A DNA stretch of 64,000 nucleotides, taken from the NCBI GenBank assembly GCA_029449235.1, contig JANATG010000009.1:496001-560000 (forward strand). Reading direction: 5' to 3'. Shown here in pieces: positions 47,939 to 60,209 of the stretch. The stretch's first letter is position 1. Each line of letters opens with the position of its first letter. A program made the translations under genes and the position numbers. Source of the DNA: Linnemannia schmuckeri (lineage: Eukaryota > Mortierellomycota > Mortierellomycetes > Mortierellales > Mortierellaceae). Under the pieces are notes generated by a model. That model did no database searches, had not been told where the DNA came from, and saw only the letters and a program-made list of their open reading frames with translations.

Positions 47939-48646
47939 TGGATGCGAATAGATAGAGAGTAATGAAAGGGTGTGTGTGTGTAGGCGAGTATGAGTTGAAG
48001 GGCGGTCGAGTTAAGTCCTGGTGGTTGGTCTGGTCTTATAACTAAGCAGTTTGCAAGCTTGGGGTTGAAGGCTGTTTTCTTGCTGGTTTTTGGTTTGGTT
48101 GCTTATGATTAGTTTTTGCTGCCCTGTTGAGTCCTTGGTGTGTCCGTGTTTCCAGCAGCTGAGTGTCAGTCGGGTTGCCGGGGGTCGGGGGTGGGTGGCC
48201 GAGTGCAAGTGGAGACGGGAGCAAGTTGACTGATGCGAGTGCGGTGATGGAAGGAAGTGGAGAAGGTCAGAGGGATACAAAGAGACAACCAGCAAATAAT
48301 AGTGTTAAAAGCCTGGCAAGCCCTGGACTCGAATCCATTGTGGCTTAGGCCGAAAATTGAATTGGGACACGGGACGGTCTTTTTGCGGTGAAGGGAAGCG
48401 CGCTTCTGGTGATAGATGGATATGATTTTTTAATTCATTTTTTATATGTACAAGAGGAGGCATAGAGGACAGAACATAAAGAGAAGAAAGCGCAAGGAAA
48501 AGGAAAGGAAAGAAGCATGAAGGAAGAGGTCATAGAATAGAAAGAAGCTTAAAAGGAAACATTGAACAAGAAAAAAACAGGAAGAGTGCGTAAAATCGCA
48601 GAAAACATAGTACATTAAGAAGTAGTAAGGCTGTGGTCATAACGCC
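47939..48646. other. Intergenic region between the HDAC and bHLH genes
   Basis: About 0.7 kb holding the HDAC promoter and the 3' flank of the bHLH gene. A GGACTCGAATCC sequence near 48323 looks like a tRNA T-arm but no other tRNA part is present. From 48440 to 48600 the plus strand is purine-rich. I see no gene. Confidence 0.45.
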
Positions 48647-50980
48647 CTACTCTTCAAACTCCATCTCGGATGCCTAGGAAACATACAAAAAAAAAGTGAA
48701 AGTGTGAGAAGGTCTGGAGGGAGAAGACATTGTAATTGGGTAGTTGAGACAGTGTATAATGAGAGTTGGGAAAGGAGAAGTGAGCAAATGGGTGTGGGGA
48801 AGAAGGGCAAGTGGAGACCATTCCTCCACATCCAAAGCCAACAGTAATCAATATACTGTGGAGAATCGCAAGCCAAACCAATAAGCAGAAGGAATGAATG
48901 AGACGCCCATGATGCTCATATATGTGCAGAAAGCGATTAACTACAACTCAATTCAAATGTCGCCGTTTATGCCACAAAAATCGAAAATGCGCCGTTGGGA
49001 GCACAAACAAGATTTTTCTTTTCAGCCATGCAAGAACCATCTCTCTTTTTTGTTTTGATGGGGTTTTTTTTCCTCTGTTTCTGAGTATCTGTGGTGTTTT
49101 GTATGTTGTGTAGAGTGAAGGTAAGGAAAAGAGATAGAGATAAGGTGCTTTTCTTTGTGCTTTCAACTTACAGATTCATCGCCATCCGCTGATTCTCCAA
49201 GGTTGACCTGGAGATCCCGCACTCTGTTCTTGAGCTCATTCTTTTGGTCCAGAAGGCGCTGAATGTAATCCACAGCTATAAAATAAAATAAAATAAAATA
49301 AAATAAAAGTACGCCGGAAGTCAGCATACATATCATTTCTACTTTTTGGGGGTTAACAGAAAAGAAAAGCCGATTGAGCACAACTACATACATGTACCCC
49401 CTCCTTCCCCACTTACATTTCTGCAAGATGAGCGCCTCGCTGCGTTGGCATTCACTTAACGTGGGAACAATTTCGACCAAAGAATCAAACCCGATACGGA
49501 TGTTTTGGCGTCTCTTCTGCTCCGACGCAATGTGGTTCGCCTTCTTTTCTGCATCTGTCAACAACTCGTGTGGCTGCTTCTTTCCTGGTCCTCGCGGCTG
49601 CATCTGGTTCAAAGAGTTGTTCTGCTGTGGGGAGAGTGCCCGAGAGGGGTCCTCCTGGTCGTCCGAGTATGGGTGGCGGTTGTGGTTGTTGAGCTTCGAC
49701 AGCATGGCCTCGTCTCCCTCAGCAATCTGTGCAGTAGCGTAGTTCATGCTCATGCCGTTTGAGTAGTATCCATTGTGTTGGTGTGGGTGTGGGTGTTGGT
49801 AGTTGACATGTTCCCCGACCTGATTCATTTCCTCGCTGCCGTCTCTGCTGGTTCGACCGGCCATCACGTAGAAAGATGTCTCGCTTGTCTTGCGTCGAGC
49901 ACCGCCGCCGCTGCCTGCAGAGTGACCCGAATCATGACTATCATGACTTGACCGCTGACCAGCTTTGTAGCTGGGACTTGATGAAGCATACGGGTAATCG
50001 TTGGCCGAGGATCCTTTACGCCGAGCAGGTTTTTTGGAAGGTGGAGTGGATTCTTTTCCTTGGTCAAAATACGCCGCGTGCTCGCTCTCGTGGTATCCAC
50101 TGGGTGATGTTGACACATATGCTGAGGGTGTCGAATGATGGATGGCGCCAGCATGCGGTGGAAGAGGGGGAGGCGTTCTACTCGATTGAGATGTATGTCC
50201 TCCATGAAGACCGGTCTGGGACTTTCTTTTCTTGACTGTCCTTGCAGGTCCTGAGCCCGTCTCAAAGGAAGGATCCATTCCCATTGGCATGCTTGGGTCA
50301 GAGTATCCATTGTGAAAAGATGAAGGGCTTTGTTGGTGTTGTTGATGGTATTGTGGATAGAGTTCTGAGGATGGATGTTGTTGATAGTGATGCGGCTGTG
50401 GGTGAAGGTCCTGAGAGCGGGTTTCATGCAGATGAAGGTTTGGGTTCGAGTTGTGGTGTTGGTGCGCCAGCTGCTCTTGTGCTTGAATCTGGAGCTGCAT
50501 TTGTTGTTGTTGTTGTTGTTGCTGTTGCTGTTGCTGTTGTGCGAGCACCATTGCCTGCGAGATCGCACTGGCCTGCGCCATTAGTTCGGGGTTCTGAAGA
50601 AACGCCTGACTCATGGCCTGGGGATCCAAAGCACCTCCAGACGCCAACAACTGGTTTGTGCTGACTTGTTGCGTCGCCCATTCATGCTGTTGTTGATGTT
50701 GCTGTTGAGAAATGGATAAGGGTAGCTCTGAGGGCATTGAACGGACTCTGCTTGGGCTGCTTGGACCATGTTGGGAGGACAGGATCGGGTTCAATTGAAG
50801 GTGACTCTGAGGAGAAGGACGGCTCTGGTGGTGCTGGTGGTGTTGGTAGTCATGTCCACCAACGGGAGCTTGTGCTCCTGGTTGATTATGGGGCTTGGAT
50901 CGCTCTTCCTCCGCCAACTGACCAAGGAATACAGAGAAAGCCTTTTGTTCGTGCTCGGACAGAAGAGAGGGGAAGGTCAT
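48647..50980 (-). CDS. Basic helix-loop-helix transcription factor with poly-Gln, 3 exons
   Basis: This is a nuclear DNA-binding regulator. Minus-strand exons: 50980-49417, 49275-49172 and 48673-48647. They sum to 1695 nt, 564 residues. The bHLH domain is near the C-terminus: KKANHIASEQKRRQNIRIGF gives the basic region (with the E-box reading H-x3-E-x2-R-R type pattern), and LVEIVPTLSECQRSEALILQ with KSVDYIQRLLDQKNELKNRV completes the loop and helix 2 plus a short leucine-zipper-like end. This resembles the fungal INO4-like group. The first 480 residues are low complexity: a run of about 13 Gln, His-Gln-rich tracts and Ser/Pro-rich parts. The last intron (48674-49171) is about 500 nt and leads to a 27-nt final exon coding for ASEMEFEE. 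An in-frame extension upstream of 50980 lacks an ATG; a UTR intron probably ends near 51039. Confidence 0.85.
49279..49308. repeat. AAATA pentanucleotide repeat
   Basis: About six copies of AAATA lie in the intron between bHLH exons 1 and 2, close to the acceptor of exon 2. Confidence 0.8.
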
Positions 50981-53314
50981 GTATGTAGTTGTTGTGGTAG
51001 AGGTAGCAGTTGGGTGGATAGAGGATATTGGAGATCGACTACAATAAGTACAAACGAAGGAGGTGGATTGGTTAGCGATCAACGAGTGACTATTTCTGTT
51101 TCTCTTCTCCACTCAGCACGCTTCTTAAAAAATGGCGGAGTGAATGTTATTTCCTTTTTCTCTACAACTGTTGTTTCTGGTCAATGCAAGTGGTGAATGT
51201 TGTTTTTTCAATTACTTTTATGCGAGTAGGTGATGGCAGACTGGCGAGCAGCGGTGGACTTAATGGAATGAATGAATGAAAGTGGAGGTGTGAATAAGTG
51301 AATGAGTGAAAAAGTGGGAGAACGAGGCCGTGGTGAGGAGTGAAGGAAGGAAGGAAGAAGAGGTCGAGTAAGGACGATTTTCTTTATTGGGTGAAAAAAA
51401 AAAGAAAAGAAAAGAAAGGGACCAAAAAAAAAAAGTTCAGGTCCGGGTCAGGTCAGTCAGAGGGCAAAGGGGAGGCGAAGAGGGAGATCAATCAATCAAT
51501 CAGAGCAAGGCAAGGCAGGAAAGAAGGCAAGCCAAGTCAATAACGCGCTCTATTTTCTTGCACTCACACGGACACACAATCCGGAAAGATGCGAATCGAA
51601 TCAGTCAAGGGAGTGACTACCTACCGACAGCTCAAGTCAAGCAAATTATTACTGTTGTACGGTACTCTACTCGATACATTGTAATGAATACCATGAATAC
51701 ATACACCCCCAGACCAATGCTCCCTTTCTCTTTTTCACTATTTTCCCTCTACTTTGCTCTCTCACTTTCTCTCTCTCTTTTCACCCTTCTGTCTCCACTC
51801 CTACACTCTATCTCTCGCATTTTTTCCTGTCTCTCATCAATCCTCTGCCTATCTCTCATTTTTGCTCACAGGTCACAGCCTCCTCTGGCAGACGTGGAGA
51901 AGTGGAGAAACGGGCTTTTTTCACTTTTTCCAATTGACAAAAAGCAACACAGAGGAGTGAAAGTGGGTAATGGCTCACTTTTTTTTTTTTTTTAATCTGA
52001 GCAGAGAAGGAGCGATCTGATTTGTGGAGAAGCCCATCTCTCTTTTTTTTTCCTCTCTCTCTCGCTGGTCTTGTTCAACTCGGACGACTTTACGAAAAAG
52101 ATCTCCAACTAAGGCTGGCTTCCTCTACCATCTTACCCCCTTGTTTTCCTTTTTTCTGCTCCTCTCTTTGATCATTAAAAACTAAACCCACTCCTAACCC
52201 TAAAAACACATCCACACACACAAACAAACAACAATCAAAATTGAACAAAAAGAAAATCGTTGGGCCCATTGGTGGTTCTATCTTTGCCCTTGAACTACCC
52301 AAGGCGTCTTTCCATCCTCAACCCCAACACCCGCTGCATGCCAAACACATGTTTATATTTGGTTCTCCTTTGTATATTTGCACTTACGCCTTCTTTTCTT
52401 TGCTTTATTTCTTTCGTTTTCCTGCCCCATTGCTGTTTTGTTTTTCTTACGAGAGAACTTTCACCGAAAAAGAAGTTGCTCAAAAAAAAAGGTTCGAGAA
52501 CGAACTCAAAAAGTAGTAGTCGTATGTTCTGCTACAACCACATACAATACACCGCTAATTGGTACGCAACTGCTATTAATCTTCGTTGTTCTTTTGTACA
52601 AACACAACGCTTGCACACACATACATGGAACTCTTACATATCTACAAACACACAGAACGTGTGTTCAACCCACTTCACGCAACCACAGATGAACCGGTCG
52701 AATGAACTCCAAGAACAGAGTTGCATTCCAACCACAAAGAACAAGAAGAATAGCGCGTACAAAATAGTAAACGCCTTCGTGTACTAGTTAGTCTACATCC
52801 TCTGGATGATCGACTCTCTGCTTCAATCGTTTACCCAGTCGAAGTACACAAGTGTACAATGTAGGAGCAATTGGGCGCTTGAGAATTCAAGAATAAGTTC
52901 AACATCAGCAAAAAAAAGAGCACTTGACCATTTTGAACCAACATGACCACCGTATTCTACAACTTCAGACGCAAAGCAAGAAGCGAAGCAAGCAAGCAAG
53001 CAAAAAAAAAAAAAAATACCTGCGTAGTATCAAAAATGCCCATTTTGGTGGCGGCAAATAAAAGTGCGCAAGAGTCATGTGATCTAAACCTAAAAAAAAT
53101 GCCTTCGTCTCCCTTTCTCGCGACCCATTTTTGGTCCTTTGTGGCCATGGTTGGCTATCTTGGTATCTTGTTCGGTCGATAAGGAACGTCCTTGCCCTTG
53201 CTCGTCCAGCAAAGCATCCTTTCTTTTCCTTACACTCTTCCTCTTCCTCTTCCCCTCTTTCTCCGCCTCAAACCCATCCCTCCATCCCTCCTACTCCCTC
53301 TACCCCCTCCAAGA
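50981..53314. other. Long intergenic region between the bHLH gene and FOL3
   Basis: 2.3 kb without a credible gene. It holds the bHLH promoter (purine-rich plus strand with AAGG/AAAG runs at 51330-51540), a CT-rich plus strand at 51710-51860, and A/T runs. The plus-strand frames at 51387-51995 and 52260-52787 are low complexity and lack domains. From 53190 to 53310 the plus strand is a CT tract that directly precedes the FOL3 ATG and probably belongs to its promoter or leader. Confidence 0.5.
53190..53310 (+). promoter_or_regulatory. FOL3: CT-rich leader/core promoter of FOL3
   Basis: About 120 nt of almost uninterrupted pyrimidines on the coding strand ends just before the start codon. CT-rich coding-strand stretches near transcription starts are a known feature of fungal promoters, especially of well-expressed genes. 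Confidence 0.45.
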
Positions 53315-54793
53315 ATGGATCTCGGACTCGAACGCGTCACTCGATTACTCGAGGCCCTCGCCCCTGCCGCATCACCTCTCCTGCCTCCCCCTCACCTGGC
53401 CTTCCCCATTATCCACGTCGCAGGCACCAACGGCAAGGGCTCCATCTGTGCCTACCTCTCCTCGATCCTCACCGCCTCCGGTTTCCGTGTCGGTCGCTAC
53501 AACTCTCCTCACCTCATCACCCCCAGAGACACCATCCAGATCAACAACAACCCCATCTCCCAACAGGACTATGAATTCGTCACCCAGGTCGTCCACCAAA
53601 AGGACGCAGAGCTCAACCTCAAGGCTACCTCGTTCGAGCTTCTGACCGCGACAGCCTTTTATTTTTTCGCCTATGGCACTGGAGTCAGCACACATTCCCC
53701 TTCTTCCTCGCCTACCTCGTCGTCGCCGTCCAAGGTCGATATTGCCATCATTGAGGTCGGTGTTGGTGGCCGTTTGGATGCAACCAACATTGTCCCTCGT
53801 CCCAAAGTCTGTGTCATCGCTTCGATTGGAATGGACCATGCGGGACTTTTGGGCAACACAATCGAGGAGGTTGCCTTTGAGAAGGCTGGAATCATCAAAG
53901 CCGGTGCTCCTGTTGTCGTGGCGCCACAGCACGAGGGCGAGAAGGTCTATCGAGTCATCCAGGAAAGAGCTGCTCAACTTACCCACCTGCCCGATCAGAT
54001 CATCCGAGTCCAACCCGCGTCCTGGTTGAACCAACAAGAAGCTGACAAATTGACACCGCCATCTCCCATGGGTCGTTGGGCTGTTCGCGAGAACGGATTC
54101 CGGTTCTGGATACCACTGTTGGGTGATTTCCAGCTGGAAAATGCGACAACGGCCATTGCGGCGATCAATGTACTGAAGAGCTCGACGTTGAAGGAGAAGC
54201 AGGCACAATGGAGTGATAGGATCACAGATGAGACGATTCGGCAGGGGATCAGGAATACGGTTTGGCCCGGCAGGCTACAGTGGATTGATGGCGAGAATGC
54301 TCCAAGGGAGGTTCAGGGACGGTTGTTGGTCGATGGTGCACATAATCCTGCGGCGGCTATCGCATTACGGACGTATGTTGACGAGTATATGTCAAAGCTG
54401 TCGTCGGTCTCACCAACACCTCGGATACATTGGATCATGGCATTTACAACGGGCAAGAATGTGGAAGAGATGTTTGACATTTTGTTTTCCAAGACATCCA
54501 AGAGCAGCAGTCAAGCGGAGAGAGCATCAAGAGGAGATACATTTTCGGCAGTCGAGTTTAGTGAACCCGAGGGGATGCCTTGGGTGTCTCCGATCCCAGC
54601 CCAGGAAGTATGTGACCGATTGGAGAAGCAGCAAGAGCGAACGCATATCCGAGAAGAGGACCGGATCCGGTCTCGAGCGTTTGGGGAAGATCTGAAGGCA
54701 GCCCTTGAGTGGGTGGGCCAACAGCGACAAGGTGACGATGTTGTTGTTCTTTGTGGTTCGTTGTACCTTGTAGCAGATCTCTTTCGATTGTAG
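53315..54793 (+). CDS. FOL3: Dihydrofolate synthase (FOL3), single exon
   Basis: FOL3 joins glutamate to dihydropteroate with ATP to make dihydrofolate, a step of de novo folate synthesis that animals lack. The frame from ATG 53315 gives 492 residues; the yeast enzyme has about 427. The Mur-ligase-like P-loop GTNGKGS lies at residues 37-43. The conserved IEVGVGGRLDATN, FEKAGIIKAGAPVVV, WPGRLQWI, LLVDGAHNPAAA and VVLCGSLYLVADL blocks are all present. FOL3-like features (EFSEPEGMPWV, single-exon cytosolic form without a presequence) favour dihydrofolate synthase over folylpolyglutamate synthase MET7. The open frame extends upstream to 53192, but only through the CT tract, so the ATG giving MDLGLERVTRLLE is the start. 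Confidence 0.93.
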   Translation: MDLGLERVTRLLEALAPAASPLLPPPHLAFPIIHVAGTNGKGSICAYLSSILTASGFRVGRYNSPHLITPRDTIQINNNPISQQDYEFVTQVVHQKDAELNLKATSFELLTATAFYFFAYGTGVSTHSPSSSPTSSSPSKVDIAIIEVGVGGRLDATNIVPRPKVCVIASIGMDHAGLLGNTIEEVAFEKAGIIKAGAPVVVAPQHEGEKVYRVIQERAAQLTHLPDQIIRVQPASWLNQQEADKLTPPSPMGRWAVRENGFRFWIPLLGDFQLENATTAIAAINVLKSSTLKEKQAQWSDRITDETIRQGIRNTVWPGRLQWIDGENAPREVQGRLLVDGAHNPAAAIALRTYVDEYMSKLSSVSPTPRIHWIMAFTTGKNVEEMFDILFSKTSKSSSQAERASRGDTFSAVEFSEPEGMPWVSPIPAQEVCDRLEKQQERTHIREEDRIRSRAFGEDLKAALEWVGQQRQGDDVVVLCGSLYLVADLFRL

Positions 54794-55554
54794 CCGTTTT
54801 TTTTTTTTTTTTTTTTCCTTGTGCTCACATTTCCTGGTTTTTTTTTCCCTTCTTGCATCGACGACAACTTTTTTCCCCTTGACGAATAAAAACGACGGAT
54901 TCTGCCATGCACCCTTCTACCCTAGCCACCCTCATTAGTAGCTTGTTTTGGCAAAACGCCACCACGACGTGACTGGTGCCAATAGACGTTCAAGCAGCCC
55001 ACATGATAGAAACCTTTTTTTCGCGTCCCTAGACGCGTCCCTTTTGGAAGTCGATGTCTCAGTTTCAGCCATGGACACTTAAGTCAGTTTTTTTATGCCT
55101 TTGATGCTCCCCGTTACATCTCTCTATATCTCTATTGAAAGTAAGCATCTTTGCGCGTTTCGGGGGGAACAAAACAAACAATACTTCTCTGGTTGTAAGA
55201 GCAAACACACCCAATTTGTTATCTCGCATCCAATCTGCTGGCGTGATACCTTTTTACTACGAGTGGCAGCGACTCAAAAAATCCATTCGCCCTCCTTTCT
55301 CGTTTAGTCCCTGCATCAATTTTTTTTCTTTTGTCATTTTGGTGTATTTGGGGTTGGTTCGTTCGTCTTTGGTTTTTTTTTTGCCCCAACGTTAACTAGT
55401 GCCGATCTGGTTGTCTTCCTCTCCCCCCACACTTTTCCTTGGCGAGACCCCTTCCTCTCGTGCCTCTCTTTGTCCTTGGCTTTTTTTTTTCTCTTCTGTA
55501 CTTCGATTTTCTTACATTACTTTCAAACTCCTTTTGTAATTTTCTCTCTCCCTG
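54794..55554. other. Intergenic region between FOL3 and the unknown 850-residue gene
   Basis: 0.76 kb with several T runs after the FOL3 stop and a CT-rich plus strand (55380-55550) in front of the next ATG. No gene is visible. Confidence 0.45.
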
Positions 55555-58231
55555 ATGGCAACGTACAAGCAGCGAACTCTACCTGTTCGTCATACACACA
55601 TCACTGACGAAGAAAATACGGGCCCCATTCACATTCAACAACAGCACCACCACCACCATAGCCAAACCTCGCACGCTTACAACACCCCCGCAGCTGTTAC
55701 ACCTGGACATGGACAGCAATCAAGCGCCTATCAAGGCCGATCTACCTCCCCTTCCGGCTGCAACGACTCATTCCCCTCAACCACAACTACATCATACTTC
55801 GACGATGCTACCACTGTCTCCGATCAGGAGTGGACCTCTGTCGGCAGACCTTGTTCCTTCAGCAGCAGCAGTAGCAACTCTCGATGCAAGACTCGTGAAC
55901 GACGACAACAACAACAACAGTACTACGAGGAGCAGCAACAGCTTCGAGCTCAGGAATGGCACTTTGTTCTCAACCAACAACTTTCTCGACGGCGACAACT
56001 CCAACAGTGTCAACAAGAAGAGCAAAAAACGACACCTCTTTCGATTACCCTCAATGATGGGGCGACAGTTCCCGCGATAACAGTAGTATTATCGTCTACT
56101 GGAGAGAATATCTCATCGGCAGATGGAGAAGGGGTGGAGGAGGAGGAGAAAGAGGTAGAGTATCCTGTCAGGTTAAATGAGAGCAACAGTGGAGTCTTTG
56201 GATCCCCGGTGGTCACCCAACCTCGACTACGATTTGATTTGGTGAACAACGGTGCAGAAGACAAAGAAGATGTAGGAGAAGGAGGCGTCGGTGACGAGGG
56301 AGAGGGAGGAGGAGAGCTACATTTGTCACAGAGTGGGCAGAGGAAGGAGAGAGGGAGGAAGCTAAAGGCAACGACAATATCACCACTGTCGATGAGGTTG
56401 AAAAACGAAGCAGACGAAGCTGCAACATTACCACAGCCAACAATGCCAGTACCGATGATAGTTCTGAGCGATGATACGGCGAGCAGCTTGGACTTTGCGT
56501 TCTCAGATCTCACGAGCATCGAGGACCCCTCTGAAGACGCCCAATCCCTTTGGTCACACGATGACGAAATGGACTCCTCCCTGTCGTATTTCTCGCCTTC
56601 CTCTTGCTACAACGTTGCAGCCGCGTACACACCCTTTGGCATCCCGTCTTCACCGTTCTTGTCTACAACCACAACCACAACCACCACGCCTTCAATTTCA
56701 TATACCAACACTCCATCACTATCCACGCCAGTTCATTCACACACTCGCCACCGTTTCCCGCCCTCCCCCTCAGGAGCCTCACTGATGGGGTCTACCACCA
56801 CCCCGTACTCATCCTCCAACTCTCTCAGCCAACTCCTTTTCCACCCCACCATACCCCAACTTAAACAACCGCAACAACATCAGGTATCCTCTTCATCATC
56901 GACACCGTCTTTTGGTCGAGAGTGGAGCAGGTTCCAGATTCACCACCTGAGTCAGATGCCATTCCACGACGGATCAGGAAATTTTACCTTACCGTCCCCT
57001 TTACTGACACCATCACACACAACGGCAGGGACCGCACTGGCCTCTGAGTCAGGGTCTGAAGTCGATCTAGAACTGAGTCCGTTGCATTATTTTCCGCACC
57101 ATTATGTGTACCAGCGCCAATACCAGCAGCAGCACCAGCAACATTCTGTATGGGGTTCGATACCGTTGGTTTATCAACAGCGGCAACAGCAGCAAGATTT
57201 CTCTTCTCCAGGTCCCAAATCTATGACGTCAAAGAAGATGACGATGGCGACGATAAAAGAGAGGCGGCAGAGGCAATTACGACTCTATCCCCACAGCCTT
57301 CGATCCACATCACTTCCCCCCTCTTCCTCACCAGCAACTACTAGATCACGTCGCGTAGAAAGAACAAAATCGAGGCTTAGGGATGATACCACTATGTACG
57401 ACGATTCAGAGGTGGAGGATATGTGGGCGATGGAGGAGATGAACGCGTTGGTGGTCGACATCCCGAAGACTATGGGATGGCTCCAGGTGTTTGAGCATGC
57501 GCTAAGTACTTTCCGGACTTCTTTTGAACTTGAACTGGATTGGAGTGATTCTGATACTGTAAGTCGTTGAACAGGGCAGACAACAGAGTGAGCGGGCTGA
57601 GTGCAGTTTCTTGGTTTGGCAAATTAAATACCAATATCGTTCTAATGCTTCGCCCTTGGCAATCCTTTTTTTAAAAAACTAGATCCATCCGATCAAAGCA
57701 TGGGTGAGGGAGGATGAAGACTACATAGACAGGACGGATCACCAGACAGGAAAGACAGCCAGAACTGCGCCCAAAGGATCATCACCCCCGGCTTCTGATC
57801 ATCACCGTTATTCACCTCTTTCCATGCCTCCATCACAGCCACAGACCTCTATTCTTTCTCTCAAACCTAGTCTCGTTGAACAAGAGAGAATTCAAGTAGT
57901 AAAGCGTCAAATGTCAGCCTTGTCCCTTGACACACTCAGGCGCCTTCAGACCCAACAGTATTACACCTATCACCGTCAACACCCACAGCACTCTCCTCAG
58001 ATACAGGATACGTACGAGGAAGAAGCAGACGGAGGATCGAGCTCAACACTGTTAGCAGCAGCGCTGTCGGCACTGCGGCAGTTCCATAACCACGTTAAGT
58101 CGAATTTGATGGACTCAGCGTTGGATGAGGAGCTTGTCAGTGATTTGTCGAGATTGGGATTTGCGGGCGATTTGGGGATGGTGGTTGCTGAAGGTAGTAC
58201 AAGGGATCAGGAGGAGCTGATTACTCTCTGA
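55555..58231 (+). CDS. Unknown low-complexity protein, 850 residues, 2 exons
   Basis: I do not recognise this protein. Exons 55555-57558 and 57683-58231 join in phase 0 to 2553 nt. The ATG is the first in frame and follows a CT-rich leader. Most of the sequence is low complexity: Gln/His/Ser/Thr-rich at the start, an acidic stretch near residues 180-250 (GVEEEEKEVEYPV), Thr runs near 370, and Gln-rich segments near 520. Two parts look more ordered: around residues 610-668, with Trp/Met-rich acidic sequence (VEDMWAMEEMNALVVDIPKT, then WLQVFEHALSTF), and the last 60 residues (LRQFHNHVKSNLMDSALDEE, LVSDLSRLGFAGDLGMVV). Composition suggests a nuclear or regulatory protein, but there is no domain to say so. 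That two ordered parts flank or end the exons supports a real gene. Confidence 0.65.
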
Positions 58232-59038
58232 ACCCAAGCGCGTTTGGTTTTTGCTGGAGACACCCTTACGCCTTTTTGTATTTGTCAAGGTTGGAAACAG
58301 CCATTTATTCTATTAGAGTACAAGTGTTTAGCTTTCCATCTACCATGAAAAGAAAGTACAACAACTTCACTTTAAAATAACCAGGCCAGAGGATTTGCAA
58401 AGCTCATGCAAAAAAAAAAAGTGCAAAGATGTCCATTGTGGCAGGAACTTATGTCATTACAGAATTCTTTCGGAGAGGCCTGTTGGCGGCGTTGATGTCG
58501 AGTCGTTTTAAAAGGATTGATTTTGGCCTTTCCTATCCCGTATCTCTCGTGTGTAAGGTATAGGTCCATGTCCACGATAGACCTTGTTGATCTAAACTCA
58601 ACCTTTTTGTGCCAATATCGATCATCACGATATTCGAATTTCAAAACCGAGTAGTCCTGTGCCGATCCAGATCCAATACAATCCCTACTCTCAATGACTT
58701 GCATGATTGATCATGGGCGGGTCGGAGTTTATATTGGGCCTTTGCTCTTTCAAAATAGATCGCCTCGCATCAACCTGGATCCAACGCGATTCTCGAGCTC
58801 AAAGCGACTCGACGTTTATATGTTAGTTGGTGTCAATTGTGGGCCTGGATATTTTCGTTCGTATCCTCTACACATTTTTTTCTTGCTCTGGGAACTTGAC
58901 CCAGAATTTGCTATTAATTTTTGAATCTATAATCGACAAAGAAAGAAACGATCCAACAACCGTAGTCTTTTCTTTGCCAGATAACAACTTTTTTTTCTCT
59001 CACTAGTCAAGGCATAAATATTAATCGACTGCCTTTTC

Positions 59039-59083
<45 letters not shown>

Positions 59084-60209
59084 CGCGTGTATTGACTTGG
59101 GCGCTCGCCAAGTTGGTCATCGATACACGATTTTAACAAAAAACATACACATCAGACGATGGATCTTCATGAGGCGAGGGGTTTTTTCTGATAGTCCTTT
59201 ATTTTGACCTTTTGATATTGTTTGTTCTTGGGGAGAGGGCGATAGTGACTCAAGGACGATTTTGACGTTGCAATGGCATTTTGTTCAAATGATATGAGTT
59301 TTGTGTGCGAGGGTGGATGAAGAAAAGAAAACTGTACCCCTCTTTCAAATCCTTTCTTTCTTTTTGGCATTGGTATTTCTCTCATATATCGAACTGATTG
59401 ACGCGTCTGCATTTTTTCGTTTTTTTTTTCGATCAATAGTGAAAGACATCCGATTCTGCGACAAATCCATCTTAGTTCGCAGCTGCCTGTCTGCAAATAG
59501 ACATTCGCCTCCTCATGCTAATATCTTTCCTTCCAATGTTATTTTATGGACGCTCAAGAGGGCACAGGAACACTGACCGGGCGCAGCAAAAGTACTTTTT
59601 GCTTCAGGACACGGATAGAAACAGATATGGCAGTGCTAGCGCAAAAAAGAAGAATCCTTGCTTTTCACTCTTGTCTGCGCGGCTCTTGTATCATCACGAC
59701 GTACACACCGCCCTGCGCATTTTTATTACTTTCGCATGCCGCTCTATTTCACTTCATTCTTAGCGGCAATGGCAATGCGCACAAAGAAAACGAAGTGACT
59801 AACCCCTATTTTGACTCGGCTCTTTTCCCATCGAACAAAGGTCTGGCCCCTGTCTCCCAGCCACTCTCCCGTCCATCTCTCTTTTCCCCTTTCAACGGAC
59901 GCTATGAATAGACACTCTGCGAATTGTATGTGCGCATTTTTTCACATATTTGGTGCTCACTAACTTCCCTTTCTCTTTGCAGCGCCCCTCGCCATGTCAT
60001 CTTTCTGTAGATGCAGGGGTACATTCAGTTCATGCACACCAAGGCCAAAATTAACATGTGGGAGTACAAGGGTCTAGATTTTCATTTTTTGTCGTTGAGA
60101 TCCGAGGAGAGAAAAAAAAAAAAAGGGAGAGCAGGGGTGGGAAGTGCTCAGCGCCATCACCCATCCACCACATCCCGTTATACATAAAAAAATGCTTTTA
60201 GATCTAAGT
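58232..60209. other. Intergenic region with a weak ORF and a poly(T) tract
   Basis: About 2 kb. A minus-strand frame from ATG 58704 to 58372 (110 codons) begins with plausible protein-like sequence (DYSVLKFEYRDDRYWHKKVE, then DMDLYLTHERYGIG) but ends in unlikely Cys/Phe-rich sequence and has no recognisable domain. It could be an exon or a gene relic. The rest holds T runs and short frames that look like chance. Confidence 0.4.
59041..59083. repeat. Poly(T) tract, 43 nt
   Basis: A run of 43 T on the plus strand in intergenic DNA, flanked by unrelated AT-rich sequence. Confidence 0.95.

Noticed and set aside
48318..48335. tRNA T-arm-like sequence GGACTCGAATCC
   Set aside because: No A box, anticodon arm or acceptor stem could be found around it on either strand.
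51387..51995. 202-codon plus-strand frame
   Set aside because: Purine-rich then CT-rich low complexity in the bHLH upstream region; no family features.
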